This document shows, one piece after another, positions 43,288 to 51,556 of a stretch of DNA of 64,000 bases. The notes under the pieces are model-generated. The model was not told the DNA's origin and ran no database searches. It saw only the letters and a program-made list of their open reading frames with translations. The DNA comes from Saccharothrix saharensis. Lineage in GTDB: Bacteria > Actinomycetota > Actinomycetes > Mycobacteriales > Pseudonocardiaceae. The stretch is taken from positions 2,790,001-2,854,000 of the forward strand of contig NZ_VFPP01000001.1 of assembly GCF_006716745.1 (NCBI RefSeq). The letters are read 5' to 3'. The first letter of the stretch is position 1. Every line of letters begins with the position of its first letter. Both the position numbers and the translations under genes were made by a program.

Positions 43288-43770
43288 GTGCAGGCGGACA
43301 CGCTCGTGGAGCAGGAAGAGACGGTGGACGCCGAGGCGCCCGCCGCACCCGTGCAGCAGGAGGTCGCACCCGTGGCGCAGGCAGAGCAGCCCTCGAAGGC
43401 CGAGGCCACCGAGCCGGAGGCCAAGCCCGCGGACGTCGAGACCAGGTCCGCGGACGCCGAGGCGAAGCCCGCCAAGCGGCCCAAGTCGACGGCCAAGAAA
43501 ACCCGCACGGTCGAGCTGACGCTGACCGTCACCGGAACCGCCGACGGCGAGTGGCAGGCCGACCTGGTGCACGGCACCAAGCGGGTCGTGCAGGGTCTCC
43601 CGATCTCGGCCGCGGCGGTGTCGCGGGCGGCCAAGGAGCTGCACGACGACATCGCGGGCGGCATCGACGAGGTCATCGAAGCGGCCCGCGCCCAGCACCG
43701 CACGCGGATGGAGGAGCTGGAGGCCGAGCTCGCGAAGGTCAAGGCCGCACTGGCCGAGCTGAGCGACTGA
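43288..43770 (+). CDS. Ala/Glu-rich protein with conserved C-terminal domain
   Basis: 160 aa from GTG 43288 (AGAGGAAC upstream). The first 75 residues are a disordered Ala/Glu/Pro/Lys-rich region. The second half is conserved: TRTVELTLTVTGTADGEWQA, then RVVQGLPISAAAVSRAAKEL and a helical end that looks like a coiled coil (RTRMEELEAELAKVKAALAE). It resembles actinobacterial proteins annotated as DUF6319. Role unknown; a scaffold or nucleoid-type function is possible given the charged tail. Confidence 0.65.
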   Translation: MQADTLVEQEETVDAEAPAAPVQQEVAPVAQAEQPSKAEATEPEAKPADVETRSADAEAKPAKRPKSTAKKTRTVELTLTVTGTADGEWQADLVHGTKRVVQGLPISAAAVSRAAKELHDDIAGGIDEVIEAARAQHRTRMEELEAELAKVKAALAELSD

Positions 43771-43780
43771 GACCGACCCG

Positions 43781-43819
43781 CGCGGAACGGGTGCCGTGAG
43801 CGACGACACCCGTTCCGCG
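43781..43819. terminator. Bidirectional terminator
   Basis: CGCGGAACGGGTG and CACCCGTTCCGCG, 13-bp perfect stem, between the convergent gene ends at 43770 and 43831. Confidence 0.75.
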
Positions 43820-43830
43820 AGCGGACCGCG

Positions 43831-44583
43831 TCAGCCGGCGTCGATCTGGTAGACGAGCTGGTAGCGCTCGCCGCCCATGGTCATGTAGTTGACCTCCACC
43901 GCGCGGTCGCCCGCGAAGGCCACCCGGATCACCTGGAGCACGGGGAAGCCGAGCGGGAGTCGCAGGAGTTCCGCCTCACGGGGCCGCGGTGAGCGTGCCG
44001 ACACCACCTCGGTGAAGTGCGTCAGCTCGAAACCCAGCTCCTCCAACCGCGCGTAGGCACCGCCCGGTCCGGTGTCGGCTTCTTCGAGCCGGGTGCCACC
44101 GGCGATCTCGGCGGGCAGGTACGACACAGCGAGCTGCACCACTTCGCCGTCGGCGCGCATGACCCGGTCCCGCACGACCACCTCGTGGTCCTGGTCGGCA
44201 GCCAGGCCGAGGTAGGAGCGCACGTCTTCACGTGCTTGCTCGCGCCGGACCTCCACCGTGACAGCGGGCTGCCACTTCCCGGCCGCCGCGTCCGACAGGA
44301 ACGTGCCACGCCCCTCGGTCCGCTCCGCCTTGCTCAGCCGGTTGCGCGCGAGGCGGACGATCGGCTTCCGCTCCGCGACGAACCAACCCCGCCCGGCCAC
44401 ACTCGACACCAACCCCTCGGCACGGAGTTGGTCCATGGCGTTCTGAACCGTCTGCCGGGCGACGCCGAAGCGGCTCATCAGATCAGTCCCGGAGGGCAGT
44501 CGTTCGCCGGGACCGTAGACGCCCCGGCCGATCTCCCGCCGGAGCTCTTCGGCGATCTCCACCCACGGCTTCATCTGGACCAT
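43831..44583 (-). CDS. GntR-family (HutC-type) regulator
   Basis: 250 aa. The N-terminal GntR winged helix reads WVEIAEELRREIGRGVYGPG, then LPSGTDLMSRFGVARQTVQN, with wing GRGWFVAE. The C-terminal UTRA domain has VVVRDRVMRADGEVVQLAVS and the final VAFAGDRAVEVNYMTMGGER, a ligand pocket of HutC-type proteins. ATG 44583 and the coupled ATG 44574 are both possible. It is divergent from a broken gene with TATCTAGA-type operators in between, so it probably represses its own transcription. Confidence 0.85.
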   Translation of the reverse strand: MVQMKPWVEIAEELRREIGRGVYGPGERLPSGTDLMSRFGVARQTVQNAMDQLRAEGLVSSVAGRGWFVAERKPIVRLARNRLSKAERTEGRGTFLSDAAAGKWQPAVTVEVRREQAREDVRSYLGLAADQDHEVVVRDRVMRADGEVVQLAVSYLPAEIAGGTRLEEADTGPGGAYARLEELGFELTHFTEVVSARSPRPREAELLRLPLGFPVLQVIRVAFAGDRAVEVNYMTMGGERYQLVYQIDAG

Positions 44584-44597
44584 CACTCCATCGTAGA

Positions 44598-44663
44598 ACC
44601 TATCTAGACAGGTCCACGCGCCCACGAGCACGTTGGCGTTACCTATCTAGATGGCCTAGATAG
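44598..44663. promoter_or_regulatory. GntR operators
   Basis: Two palindromes with the same core: ACCTATCTAGACAGGT (44598-44613) and CTATCTAG-N5-CTAGATAG (44643-44663). They lie 14 bp upstream of the GntR start and about 45 bp from the divergent reading frame. TCTAGA-centred dyads are typical for HutC/YtrA-like regulators. Confidence 0.7.
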
Positions 44664-44707
44664 CCACGGGCGACCAAGGGCCGACCGTGGGAGCAAAAGG
44701 AGAAGTG

Positions 44708-44928
44708 GTGGAACAACTCGGTGACGCGAGCCCGGTCGAGCACTCGGCCTACTTCCGGGTGTCCGGTCGGGCGGAGTTCAAGGAGTCGGTCACCGCAGAC
44801 GGCGACTACGAGGTCAGCTTCGATCACACCGCGACCGTCGCACTGACCCCGTGGCGGCCGAAAGGCTCCACCGGATGCTCGGCGAACGGCTTCCGGAGCT
44901 GCGGAGGATCGCGGGAAGCCTCGACTGA
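44708..44928 (+). pseudogene. Short gene divergent from GntR, frameshifted
   Basis: GTG 44708 reads EQLGDASPVEHSAYFRVSGR and DYEVSFDHTATVALTPWR. The natural continuation LHRMLGERLPELRRIAGSLD with a stop at 44926-44928 lies in the next frame. One base seems to be missing near 44858 (CGGCCGAAAGG). Without the repair the frame runs 340 bp further over the opposite gene. It is either a real frameshift mutation or a sequencing error. Family unknown; likely a GntR target. Confidence 0.5.
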
Positions 44929-44988
44929 CGGCGGCCCGTCGGAAGCCCCGCTCCGCCGTGACAGGCCGAGCGGGGCCGCTCGAGCCGG

Positions 44989-45942
44989 TCAGCGGGACGG
45001 GTCGAGGACCAGTTTGCCCGTGGTGCGGCGGGCGCGGAGGTCTTCGTGGGCTCGGCGCACTTCGGACAGGCCGTACTCGCCGCCCGGGACGGCGCGCAGG
45101 TCGCCCGACAGGACCAGGTCGAACAGCTCGGCCATGGCGCGGTGGACGACGCGGCCCGGGAGCTTGAACGCGTGCGGCAGCCACATGCCGGCGACGGCGG
45201 TCGAGTGGACCAGCAGCTTGCCCGGCGCGACGGGGGTCGGTTGTTCCCGGCTGGCCATGCCGTAGAACGCCAGCCGGCCGAACGGGGCCAGCGCGGCGAG
45301 GCTCTGGTCGGTCACCTCGCCGCCGGTCATGTCCAGCACGACGTCGACCCGCCGGCCGCCGTTGGCCTCGCGCAGCGCGTCCGTCATGTTCGCCGCGGTC
45401 GAGTCGACGGCGACGTCCGCGCCCAGGTCGAGCGCCAGCCGACGCTTGTCCTCGGTGCTCGCGGTGGCGATGACGCGGCCCGCGCCCCACTTCTTCGCCA
45501 GCTGCACGGCCAGCGACCCGACACCGCCGGCGGCCGCGTGCACGACGACGCTCTCCCCCGGCTCCAAGTGCGCGCTGCGCCGCAGCAGCAGCCAAGCCGT
45601 AGCACCCTGCACGACCATGCTCAACGCGGTCAGGTCGTCCACCCCGTCGGGCACGTCGAACGCGGTCGCCTCCGGCACGACGGCCTTCTCCGCGTACCCG
45701 CCGAAGTTGGTCAGGCCGACCACGCGCCGGTGGCCCGCCGTGCCGACGACCTCGCCGCCGGGCACCAGCGGCAGCTCCATCTTCGCCAGGTACGAGTTCT
45801 CGGCCTGGTGGGTGTCGGCGTAGTTGAGGCCCGCGCGGCTGACGTCGACGAGCAGTTCGCCGGGGCCCGCGACGGGGTCGGGCAGCTCGACCTCGGTGAG
45901 CACTTCGGGTCCGCCGAACTCGGTGATCTGGATGGCGCGCAC
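44989..45942 (-). CDS. NADPH:quinone reductase-like zinc-free dehydrogenase
   Basis: 317 aa from GTG 45942, with AAGGAG 12 bp upstream. Medium-chain reductase without the catalytic zinc ligands: GLNYADTHQAENSYL, MVVQGATAWLLLRR, the NADPH motif VHAAAGGVGSLAVQLAK and FYGMASREQP. This pattern belongs to quinone oxidoreductases that reduce quinones or enones. Downstream in the same operon as the SDR gene, separated by 4 bp. Confidence 0.88.
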   Translation of the reverse strand: MRAIQITEFGGPEVLTEVELPDPVAGPGELLVDVSRAGLNYADTHQAENSYLAKMELPLVPGGEVVGTAGHRRVVGLTNFGGYAEKAVVPEATAFDVPDGVDDLTALSMVVQGATAWLLLRRSAHLEPGESVVVHAAAGGVGSLAVQLAKKWGAGRVIATASTEDKRRLALDLGADVAVDSTAANMTDALREANGGRRVDVVLDMTGGEVTDQSLAALAPFGRLAFYGMASREQPTPVAPGKLLVHSTAVAGMWLPHAFKLPGRVVHRAMAELFDLVLSGDLRAVPGGEYGLSEVRRAHEDLRARRTTGKLVLDPSR

Positions 45943-45946
45943 GGTG

Positions 45947-46738
45947 TCAGTTCTCCTTGGCAGCGATCGGGTCGTGGCCGAGCCGCACGCGTTCGCCGGT
46001 GGCGGTGCGCGGGCCGGGCGGGTTGGGGAAGGCGAACGGCGCGCTGGGGCGTCCGGCCTGCACGAACCAGCATTCACCGGGCCGGCCTTCGCGCAACACG
46101 GCGACGAACGCGTCGACCACGTCGTCCACGCTCATCACCGGCATCCCCGCCGACTCGAGCGCGGGCTTGAAGCCGGTGATGATGGCGGTGTCAGCGAACG
46201 ACGGGCACACGGCGTTGACGGTGACGCCGTCCGCGGCGGCGACCGGGCCGAGGCCGCGGACCAACCCGACCACGGCGGCCTTGTTCGCGCCGTAGAGGGG
46301 GTCCATCGGCATGGCCATCAGACCCGCCATGCTGGCGGTGGCTACGATCCGCCCGCCGCGCTTGCGCAGCTCGGGCAACGCGGCGTGGACGCCGTACACG
46401 ACACCGTCGAGGTTGATCCCCATGACCGTGCGGTACCGCTCGGCGTCGAAGTCGTCGCCCAGCCCGAAGCCGGTGGCGATGCCCGCGTTGAGCACGGCGA
46501 TGTCGAGACCGCCGAACCGCTCCACGGCCGTCGCGACGGCCGCCTCGCTGTGCCGGGGGTCGCGCACGTCGCAGTGCGCGTACACGCCGCCGACCTCTCC
46601 GGCCACGGCCTTGCCGCGCTCGTCGTCCACGTCGGCGACGACGACGGACGCGCCGGCGGCGGCCAGTCGACGTGCCACCCCCGCGCCGATGCCGTTCGCG
46701 GCCCCGGTGACCAGTGCGACCTTGCCCGAGAACTCCAC
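45947..46738 (-). CDS. SDR-family oxidoreductase
   Basis: 263 aa from GTG 46738 with GAGGAG 7 bp upstream. NAD-binding TGAANGIGAGVARRL, VLNAGIATGFGLG, Ser in VATASMAGL, catalytic Tyr/Lys in LYGANKAAV and VNAVCPSFADTAI. The C-terminus (GRPGECWFVQAGRPSAPFAF) is typical of actinobacterial dehydrogenases of this subgroup, often near acyl-CoA genes. It starts the SDR-quinone reductase operon, divergent from fabG, with the TetR-type palindrome 46823-46840 in between. Confidence 0.87.
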   Translation of the reverse strand: MEFSGKVALVTGAANGIGAGVARRLAAAGASVVVADVDDERGKAVAGEVGGVYAHCDVRDPRHSEAAVATAVERFGGLDIAVLNAGIATGFGLGDDFDAERYRTVMGINLDGVVYGVHAALPELRKRGGRIVATASMAGLMAMPMDPLYGANKAAVVGLVRGLGPVAAADGVTVNAVCPSFADTAIITGFKPALESAGMPVMSVDDVVDAFVAVLREGRPGECWFVQAGRPSAPFAFPNPPGPRTATGERVRLGHDPIAAKEN

Positions 46739-46822
46739 CGCGCCTCCTCTGGCTGGCATTCCGACCAGTCGGTATGGTTCCCCTGACGCGCTCTGGCGTC
46801 AAGGCGAGGTCGCCGGTAGGTT

Positions 46823-46840
46823 ACTAAGCGGTTGCTTAGG
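46823..46840. promoter_or_regulatory. TetR-type operator, site A
   Basis: ACTAAGCGGTTGCTTAGG. The core CTAAGCGGTTGCTTAG is identical to site B at 55964-55979 next to the TetR gene and one to two changes from site D at 58136. It lies 25 bp upstream of the SDR-MaoC operon, over its likely promoter, and could also affect the divergent operon. Confidence 0.75.
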
Positions 46841-46864
46841 CCCGCAGATCAAGGAGGACTGACC

Positions 46865-47626
46865 GTGGCCGAGACGGACGCACGGGTGGCCATCGTCACC
46901 GGTGCCGCACGCGGCATCGGCGCCGCCGTAGCCACGAGGCTCGCGCAGGACGGCATGGCCGTCGCGCTGCTCGACCTCACCGAGGACAGCTGCGCGGACG
47001 CCGTGGCGAAGATCAAGGCCGCCGGCGGGACCGCGATCGCGGTGGGCGTCGACGTCAGCGACAGCGCGGCGGTGGACGCGGCGGTGCAGCGGGTCGCCGA
47101 CGAACTGGGCGCGCCGACCGTCCTGGTCAACAACGCGGGCATCCTGCGGGACAACCTGCTGTTCAAGATGACCGACGACGACTGGGACGCGGTGATCAAC
47201 GTCCACCTGCGCGGGTCGTTCCTGATGAGCCGGGCGGTGCAGAAGTTCCAGACGGCGGCCAAGTGGGGCCGGATCGTCAACCTGTCCAGCACCTCCGCGC
47301 TGGGCAACCGGGGCCAGGCGAACTACTCGGCGGCCAAGGCGGGTCTGCAGGGGTTCACCAAGACGCTGGCGATCGAGCTGGGCAAGTTCGGCGTGACGGT
47401 GAACGCCATCGCGCCGGGGTTCATCGCGACCGAGATGACCGCCGCGACGGCGGCCCGGGTCGGCGTCGACTTCGAGGACTTCAAGAAGGGCGCGGCGGCG
47501 GCGATCCCGGTCCAGCGCGTCGGCACGCCCGAGGACATCGCGCACACCGCGTCGTTCCTGGTCAGCGAGGGGGCCGGGTTCGTGTCCGGTCAGGTCGTCT
47601 ACGTCGCCGGCGGACCGAAGGACTGA
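46865..47626 (+). CDS. FabG-type 3-oxoacyl reductase
   Basis: 253 aa from GTG 46865 (AAGGAGG 8 bp upstream). SDR motifs: VTGAARGIGAAVATRL, LVNNAGILRDNLLF, Ser in VNLSSTSALGNRGQANY, catalytic Tyr/Lys in NYSAAKAG and VNAIAPGFIATEMT. The INVHLRGSF and RDNLLFKM blocks are those of 3-ketoacyl-ACP/CoA reductases. It is coupled to the MaoC hydratase gene (TGATG overlap) and lies under site A, so the pair probably works on CoA thioesters of a beta-oxidation-like pathway. Confidence 0.88.
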   Translation: MAETDARVAIVTGAARGIGAAVATRLAQDGMAVALLDLTEDSCADAVAKIKAAGGTAIAVGVDVSDSAAVDAAVQRVADELGAPTVLVNNAGILRDNLLFKMTDDDWDAVINVHLRGSFLMSRAVQKFQTAAKWGRIVNLSSTSALGNRGQANYSAAKAGLQGFTKTLAIELGKFGVTVNAIAPGFIATEMTAATAARVGVDFEDFKKGAAAAIPVQRVGTPEDIAHTASFLVSEGAGFVSGQVVYVAGGPKD

Positions 47627-48087
47627 TGATGCGCGTATTCGCTGACCTGGAGGAGCTGGCGGCGGCCAAGGGCGAGCACCTCGGCCACGGCGAGTGGCAC
47701 GAGATCACGCAGGCCGAGATCAACCTGTTCGCCGACGCCACGGGCGACCACCAGTGGATCCACGTGGACCTGGAGAAGGCCGCCGCGGGCCCGTTCGGCG
47801 CGCCGGTGGCGCACGGCTACCTGACGCTGTCGCTGATCCCGTTGCTGGTGCGGGACATCTACGCGGTGCAGGGGCTGGCGATGGGCGTGAACTACGGGCT
47901 GAACAAGGTGCGCTTCCCCAGCCCGGTGGTCGTCGGGTCGCGGGTGCGGGCCGGCGCCGAGCTGGCCGGGATCTCCGACGTCGCGCAGGGCAAGCAGGCG
48001 GTGGTGAAGGTGACCGTCGAGATCGAGGGCAACCCGAAGCCCGCGTGCGTGGCGGAGACCGTGGTCCTGCTGGTCCCGGCCGCCTGA
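47626..48087 (+). CDS. MaoC-like (R)-enoyl-CoA hydratase
   Basis: 153 aa single hot-dog domain. Hydratase 2 motif FADATGDHQWIHVDLEKAAA carries the catalytic Asp and His; GAPVAHGYLTLSL and VNYGLNKVRFPSPV complete the pattern. It hydrates trans-2-enoyl-CoA. Two ATG codons are adjacent (47626, 47629). The gene starts inside the fabG stop, and a strong terminator follows. Confidence 0.9.
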   Translation: MMRVFADLEELAAAKGEHLGHGEWHEITQAEINLFADATGDHQWIHVDLEKAAAGPFGAPVAHGYLTLSLIPLLVRDIYAVQGLAMGVNYGLNKVRFPSPVVVGSRVRAGAELAGISDVAQGKQAVVKVTVEIEGNPKPACVAETVVLLVPAA

Positions 48088-48098
48088 CCGCGTCGACC

Positions 48099-48133
48099 GG
48101 AGCAGGGGTTTCCGCCGAGGAGACCCCTGCTCC
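48099..48133. terminator. Terminator after the MaoC gene
   Basis: GGAGCAGGGGT and ACCCCTGCTCC, 11-bp perfect stem with a 13-nt loop, 11 bp after the MaoC stop. It shares the AGCAGGGGT core with the intergenic repeats at 35661 and 40957. Confidence 0.75.
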
Positions 48134-48180
48134 CTTCGGCCACGGTCACGACCACCGCGCGGGCGGCCGGCACCGACCGG

Positions 48181-48744
48181 TCAGGACCCGGCTTCGCGGG
48201 CGACGCGGTCCAGCTCCGCGCGGTAGGCCGGCCAGTCCACCGAGGGCATGTTGTCGTTGGTCGGGCGCAGACCGGCCGCGCCGTCGACGAGCTCGCGGAC
48301 GATGTCGGCGTGGCCCGCGTGCCGGTTCGTCTCGGCGATCATGTGGACCAGGACCAGGTGCAGCGTGACGACCCGGCGCTCCGGCGGCCACCACGGCACC
48401 TCCCCGGTCGACTCCAGGTCGAGCGCGTCGATCGTCCTGTCCGCGTGCGCGCAGGCCCGCCGGTAGAGCCCGGTGATGTCCTCGACGGACTCCTCGGCCG
48501 TCGCCCACATGTCCGCGTTGGGCTCGGCGTCCTCGCCCATCCACTCGAACCGCTCGCCGAACGGCCGGCCGAACGTGTCGGCGAAGTAGCCGACCTCCAT
48601 CGCGGCCAGGTGCTTGACCAGGCCCAGCAGGTTCGTGCCGGTCGGCGTCAACGGCCGGCGCACGTCGTAGGAGGACGGGCCCTCCAGCTTCCACAGCACC
48701 GCCTCGCGCGCCGAGCGCAGGTAGCGGTGCAGGTCGGGCTTCAC
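48181..48744 (-). CDS. DinB/DUF664-family protein
   Basis: 187 aa from GTG 48744, with GGAGG upstream. Four-helix DinB fold: LLGLVKHLAAMEVGYFADTF, then TLHLVLVHMIAETNRHAGHA with His residues of the probable metal site (H in VKHL, H in HMIAETNRHAGH). Some DinB proteins are mycothiol- or bacillithiol-dependent transferases. It is coupled to the TetR gene by a GTGA overlap, so TetR probably controls it. Confidence 0.82.
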   Translation of the reverse strand: MKPDLHRYLRSAREAVLWKLEGPSSYDVRRPLTPTGTNLLGLVKHLAAMEVGYFADTFGRPFGERFEWMGEDAEPNADMWATAEESVEDITGLYRRACAHADRTIDALDLESTGEVPWWPPERRVVTLHLVLVHMIAETNRHAGHADIVRELVDGAAGLRPTNDNMPSVDWPAYRAELDRVAREAGS

Positions 48745-49328
48745 GGTGAGTCCTCCGGAACGGGGCGCAGGGATGCCAGCAGCAGGTCGGCGAAGTGGCG
48801 GCCCACCTGCTTGGCCGACAGCGGGCCGTCGGCGCTGTACCACTGGCCCAGGTGGTGCACGGTGCCGAAGAAGTAGTGCACGGTCAGGTCGGCGGGCACG
48901 TCGGTGCGGAACACGCCCGAGGCCTGCCCCTCCTCGACCAGCGACCGGAACCGCTCGTGGTAGCGCCGCCGCTCGACCCGCATCTCCCGCACCTTGTCCT
49001 CGGCCAGGTGGTCGGCCGACCGGAAGTACACCCGCGCCTGGTCGAAGTTGTCCACCGAGGTGACCACCACGTCGACCGCCGCCGCGTGCAGCCGCTCGGC
49101 CACCGGCGCGGACCCGGCGGCGAAGTGCTCCAACCGCTCGGTCTGCATGCGCAGCAGGCTGCCGTAGATCTCGTGCAGCAGGTCGTCCTTGGAGCCGAAG
49201 TAGTGGTACATCGCGCCCTTGGTGACGCCCGCGAGGTCCACGATGTCCTGCACCGCGACCCGGTCGAAGCCCTTGGCGGCGAACAACCGCGTCGCGGCGT
49301 CGATCAGCCGCTCCGGTACCGATGCCAT
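48741..49328 (-). CDS. TetR-family regulator
   Basis: 195 aa. The N-terminal HTH reads RLIDAATRLFAAKGFDRVAV, then VTKGAMYHYFGSKDDLLHEI; the C-terminal ligand domain has VHYFFGTVHHLGQWYSADG. It resembles TetR regulators of fatty-acid or acyl-CoA genes (the GQWY region), but no clear operator is seen near its start. It forms an operon with the DinB-like gene, overlapping by 4 bp. Confidence 0.85.
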   Translation of the reverse strand: MASVPERLIDAATRLFAAKGFDRVAVQDIVDLAGVTKGAMYHYFGSKDDLLHEIYGSLLRMQTERLEHFAAGSAPVAERLHAAAVDVVVTSVDNFDQARVYFRSADHLAEDKVREMRVERRRYHERFRSLVEEGQASGVFRTDVPADLTVHYFFGTVHHLGQWYSADGPLSAKQVGRHFADLLLASLRPVPEDSP

Positions 49329-49350
49329 GGGCCAAGCATCGCACGCCGGA

Positions 49351-50106
49351 TCACTGGAACATCGCGATCGGCCGGATGACCAACTGCTGGGGGTCCGCCT
49401 GCCACGCCTGCACCTTGCCCAGGCACCGCGCCTGGAACCCGCCCTCGGGCACGACCTCGTCGCGCAGCCCGCCGTTGTAGCACTCGACCCGCACCTGCGG
49501 GCCCTGCTCGGGGTCGTCCGGGTCGCCGAACGGCGCCAGGAACACCGTCGTGCCGTCACCGTCGGACGCCACCCGGAACACGCCCTTCACCGACACGTAC
49601 GAGTCGATCCGCCGCAGCCGCACGGAGTCGAACGACTCCAGGTGCTGCTCCAGCGCCGTGTTCCGCAGCACGGTCAGGTCGCGCAGGTCGACGTGCACGA
49701 CACCGGACGCGGACTCCAGCGCGTCCAGCAGCACGCCCACGACCGCGATGGGTTCGTACTGCTCGATGTAGGTCTTCACCACCTCGCGCCCGGACGTCCG
49801 CGCGCCCTCGACACCGAGGTCCAGGCCCTTCAGCGCGATCTTGCCGTCCTTGGTGACGCCGACCCGGTCGACGACCTCCTTGGTCATCGCGTCGCCGTAC
49901 CGGCCGACCTGGTAGAGGTCCATCACGGACTTCTCGTGCAGGTAGATGGTCAACCCGGGCACCTCGCGCGAGGGCGCGTACCGGTGCCGCGACCGCCACG
50001 CCCACACCGCGACGCCGGCGGCCACGAGCAGCGCCAGCGCGGTGACGGCCCACACGAGCACCCAGGGCCACCACACCGACCACCACAGCCTGCTATCGAC
50101 AGCCAC
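49351..50106 (-). CDS. Membrane-anchored protein, unknown
   Basis: 251 aa from GTG 50106 (AAGGAG upstream). One N-terminal membrane helix (VLVWAVTALALLVAAGVAVW), then a cytosolic or extracellular domain reading LTIYLHEKSVMDLYQVGRYG and RVECYNGGLRDEVVPEGGFQ, ending QQLVIRPIAMFQ. No family recognised. Last of a three-gene operon; its start overlaps the end of the lipoprotein gene by 14 bp. Confidence 0.65.
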   Translation of the reverse strand: MAVDSRLWWSVWWPWVLVWAVTALALLVAAGVAVWAWRSRHRYAPSREVPGLTIYLHEKSVMDLYQVGRYGDAMTKEVVDRVGVTKDGKIALKGLDLGVEGARTSGREVVKTYIEQYEPIAVVGVLLDALESASGVVHVDLRDLTVLRNTALEQHLESFDSVRLRRIDSYVSVKGVFRVASDGDGTTVFLAPFGDPDDPEQGPQVRVECYNGGLRDEVVPEGGFQARCLGKVQAWQADPQQLVIRPIAMFQ

Positions 50107-51556
50107 GGATCTCCTTCACCGCCTCCAGCAACGACCCGGTGGTGGCGTCCACGACCCGCCCGCCGGTCGCCCGGGCCACCCGGTCCAGCTCCACCGGGTC
50201 GGCCTCGCCGAACCGGATCGCGTACGTGCGCGCGGGCGGGTGCGGCCACGCGGCCAGGAACCCGTCCGCGGTCAGGCCCGCGTTGTTCTCGCCGTCGGTC
50301 ATCAGCACCACCGTGCCCTCGCCGACGACCCGGTAGGCGTGGTCCAGCGCGGACCAGATCGCCGTGCCGTCGTCGGACAGCTCCGCCGTCTCCAGCGCAC
50401 CGGCCAACGCCTCCAGGTCCGCCGCGCCGCGGACGACGACCGTGCGCTCCTCCAGCACGGTCCCCGCGAACCGCACCAGCACGACCGCCTCCCCCACCCG
50501 GAACCGGTCGAACCCGCCCGCGCGGCTCAACGTCGCGAACGCCTCCCGCAGCCCGGCGAGGCGCGGACCGGCCATGGACGTCGAGTGGTCGAGCACGAAC
50601 ACGACCCGACCGGGCCGACCGGCCCGGTCGTAGGCGGCCAGCAGCGCGTCCACGACCCGCTGCGTGCCCGGGAAGTACAGCGCGGTGCCGATCGGCTCGC
50701 GCAGCGCGTCGGTGCGCTCCACCTGCGGGTCCACCGGCCGGCGCGCCGTGCGTTCCATGATCGACCGCTGGGCCGCGGGCGTGCGCAGCCACTCGACCAC
50801 CCGGTCGTACGCGGCTCGTTTGTCCGGTTTGAGCAGCATCAACGGGTAGTCGGAGAGCACGATCCCGTCCCGCGGGTACACGACCTCCAACGGCTCGCGG
50901 AGCTGCCCGGACGCGTTCAGCGACAGCACCGCCGACTCGTAGGTGACCACGGCGTCCACGTCGTCCTGCCGCCGCACGTACTCGTCCACGACCTCCGCCG
51001 CGCCGGTCGCGTCGAACGCCCGACCGGTCAGGAAGCCCTGGAGCTTGTCGCACGTGACGTCCTCGGGCCGCAGCGCCGCGCCGGTACCGGCGGCGGCCGT
51101 GGCCACCCCGATCAACGCCGCCATCCCGCTGCCGGACACGCGCGGGTCGGCCATCCCGAACCGCAGCTCCCCCGCCGCCGCGCGGCCCGCCACGTCGGCC
51201 CACGACGCGCCGCTCAACGCCGCCGCCCGGCTCGCCTTCACGCCCAGCACCAGCGGCGACAGCATGGTGCTGGTCGACAGCGGCAGGTCGGCGCCCTGCA
51301 GCCGGAGGTACCGGTTCGTGGCCAGCCACGCCAGGTCGTGGTCGACGCCCGCGGCCAGCTCCTCACTGGCCCGCACCGTGCCCCGCTGGTCGAGCCTGAG
51401 CTCCACGCCGGTGTCGCGCCGCAGGTCGGCGAGCACCGGCGCCAGGTCCGCCAGCTCCGAGCTGGCCAGCACGGTCAGCGTGACCGGGTCGGGTCGGGCG
51501 GACGTGCAGCCCGCCAGCGCCGCCGCGGTCACCAGCACGGCGGCCAGCGCCCTCAC
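50093..51556 (-). CDS. Lipoprotein: solute-binding-like domain + VWA domain
   Basis: 487 aa from GTG 51556. The signal peptide ends with a lipobox (AALAGC), so it is a lipid-anchored extracellular protein. Residues 30-290 look like a periplasmic-type solute-binding fold (VTLTVLASSELADLAPVLAD, VSGSGMAALIGVA). Residues 315-485 are a VWA domain with MIDAS motif DHSTSM, then MTDGENNAG. It overlaps the upstream membrane-protein gene (GTGA). A surface sensor or adhesion role is plausible; the ligand is unknown. Confidence 0.8.
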   Translation of the reverse strand: MRALAAVLVTAAALAGCTSARPDPVTLTVLASSELADLAPVLADLRRDTGVELRLDQRGTVRASEELAAGVDHDLAWLATNRYLRLQGADLPLSTSTMLSPLVLGVKASRAAALSGASWADVAGRAAAGELRFGMADPRVSGSGMAALIGVATAAAGTGAALRPEDVTCDKLQGFLTGRAFDATGAAEVVDEYVRRQDDVDAVVTYESAVLSLNASGQLREPLEVVYPRDGIVLSDYPLMLLKPDKRAAYDRVVEWLRTPAAQRSIMERTARRPVDPQVERTDALREPIGTALYFPGTQRVVDALLAAYDRAGRPGRVVFVLDHSTSMAGPRLAGLREAFATLSRAGGFDRFRVGEAVVLVRFAGTVLEERTVVVRGAADLEALAGALETAELSDDGTAIWSALDHAYRVVGEGTVVLMTDGENNAGLTADGFLAAWPHPPARTYAIRFGEADPVELDRVARATGGRVVDATTGSLLEAVKEIRGCR

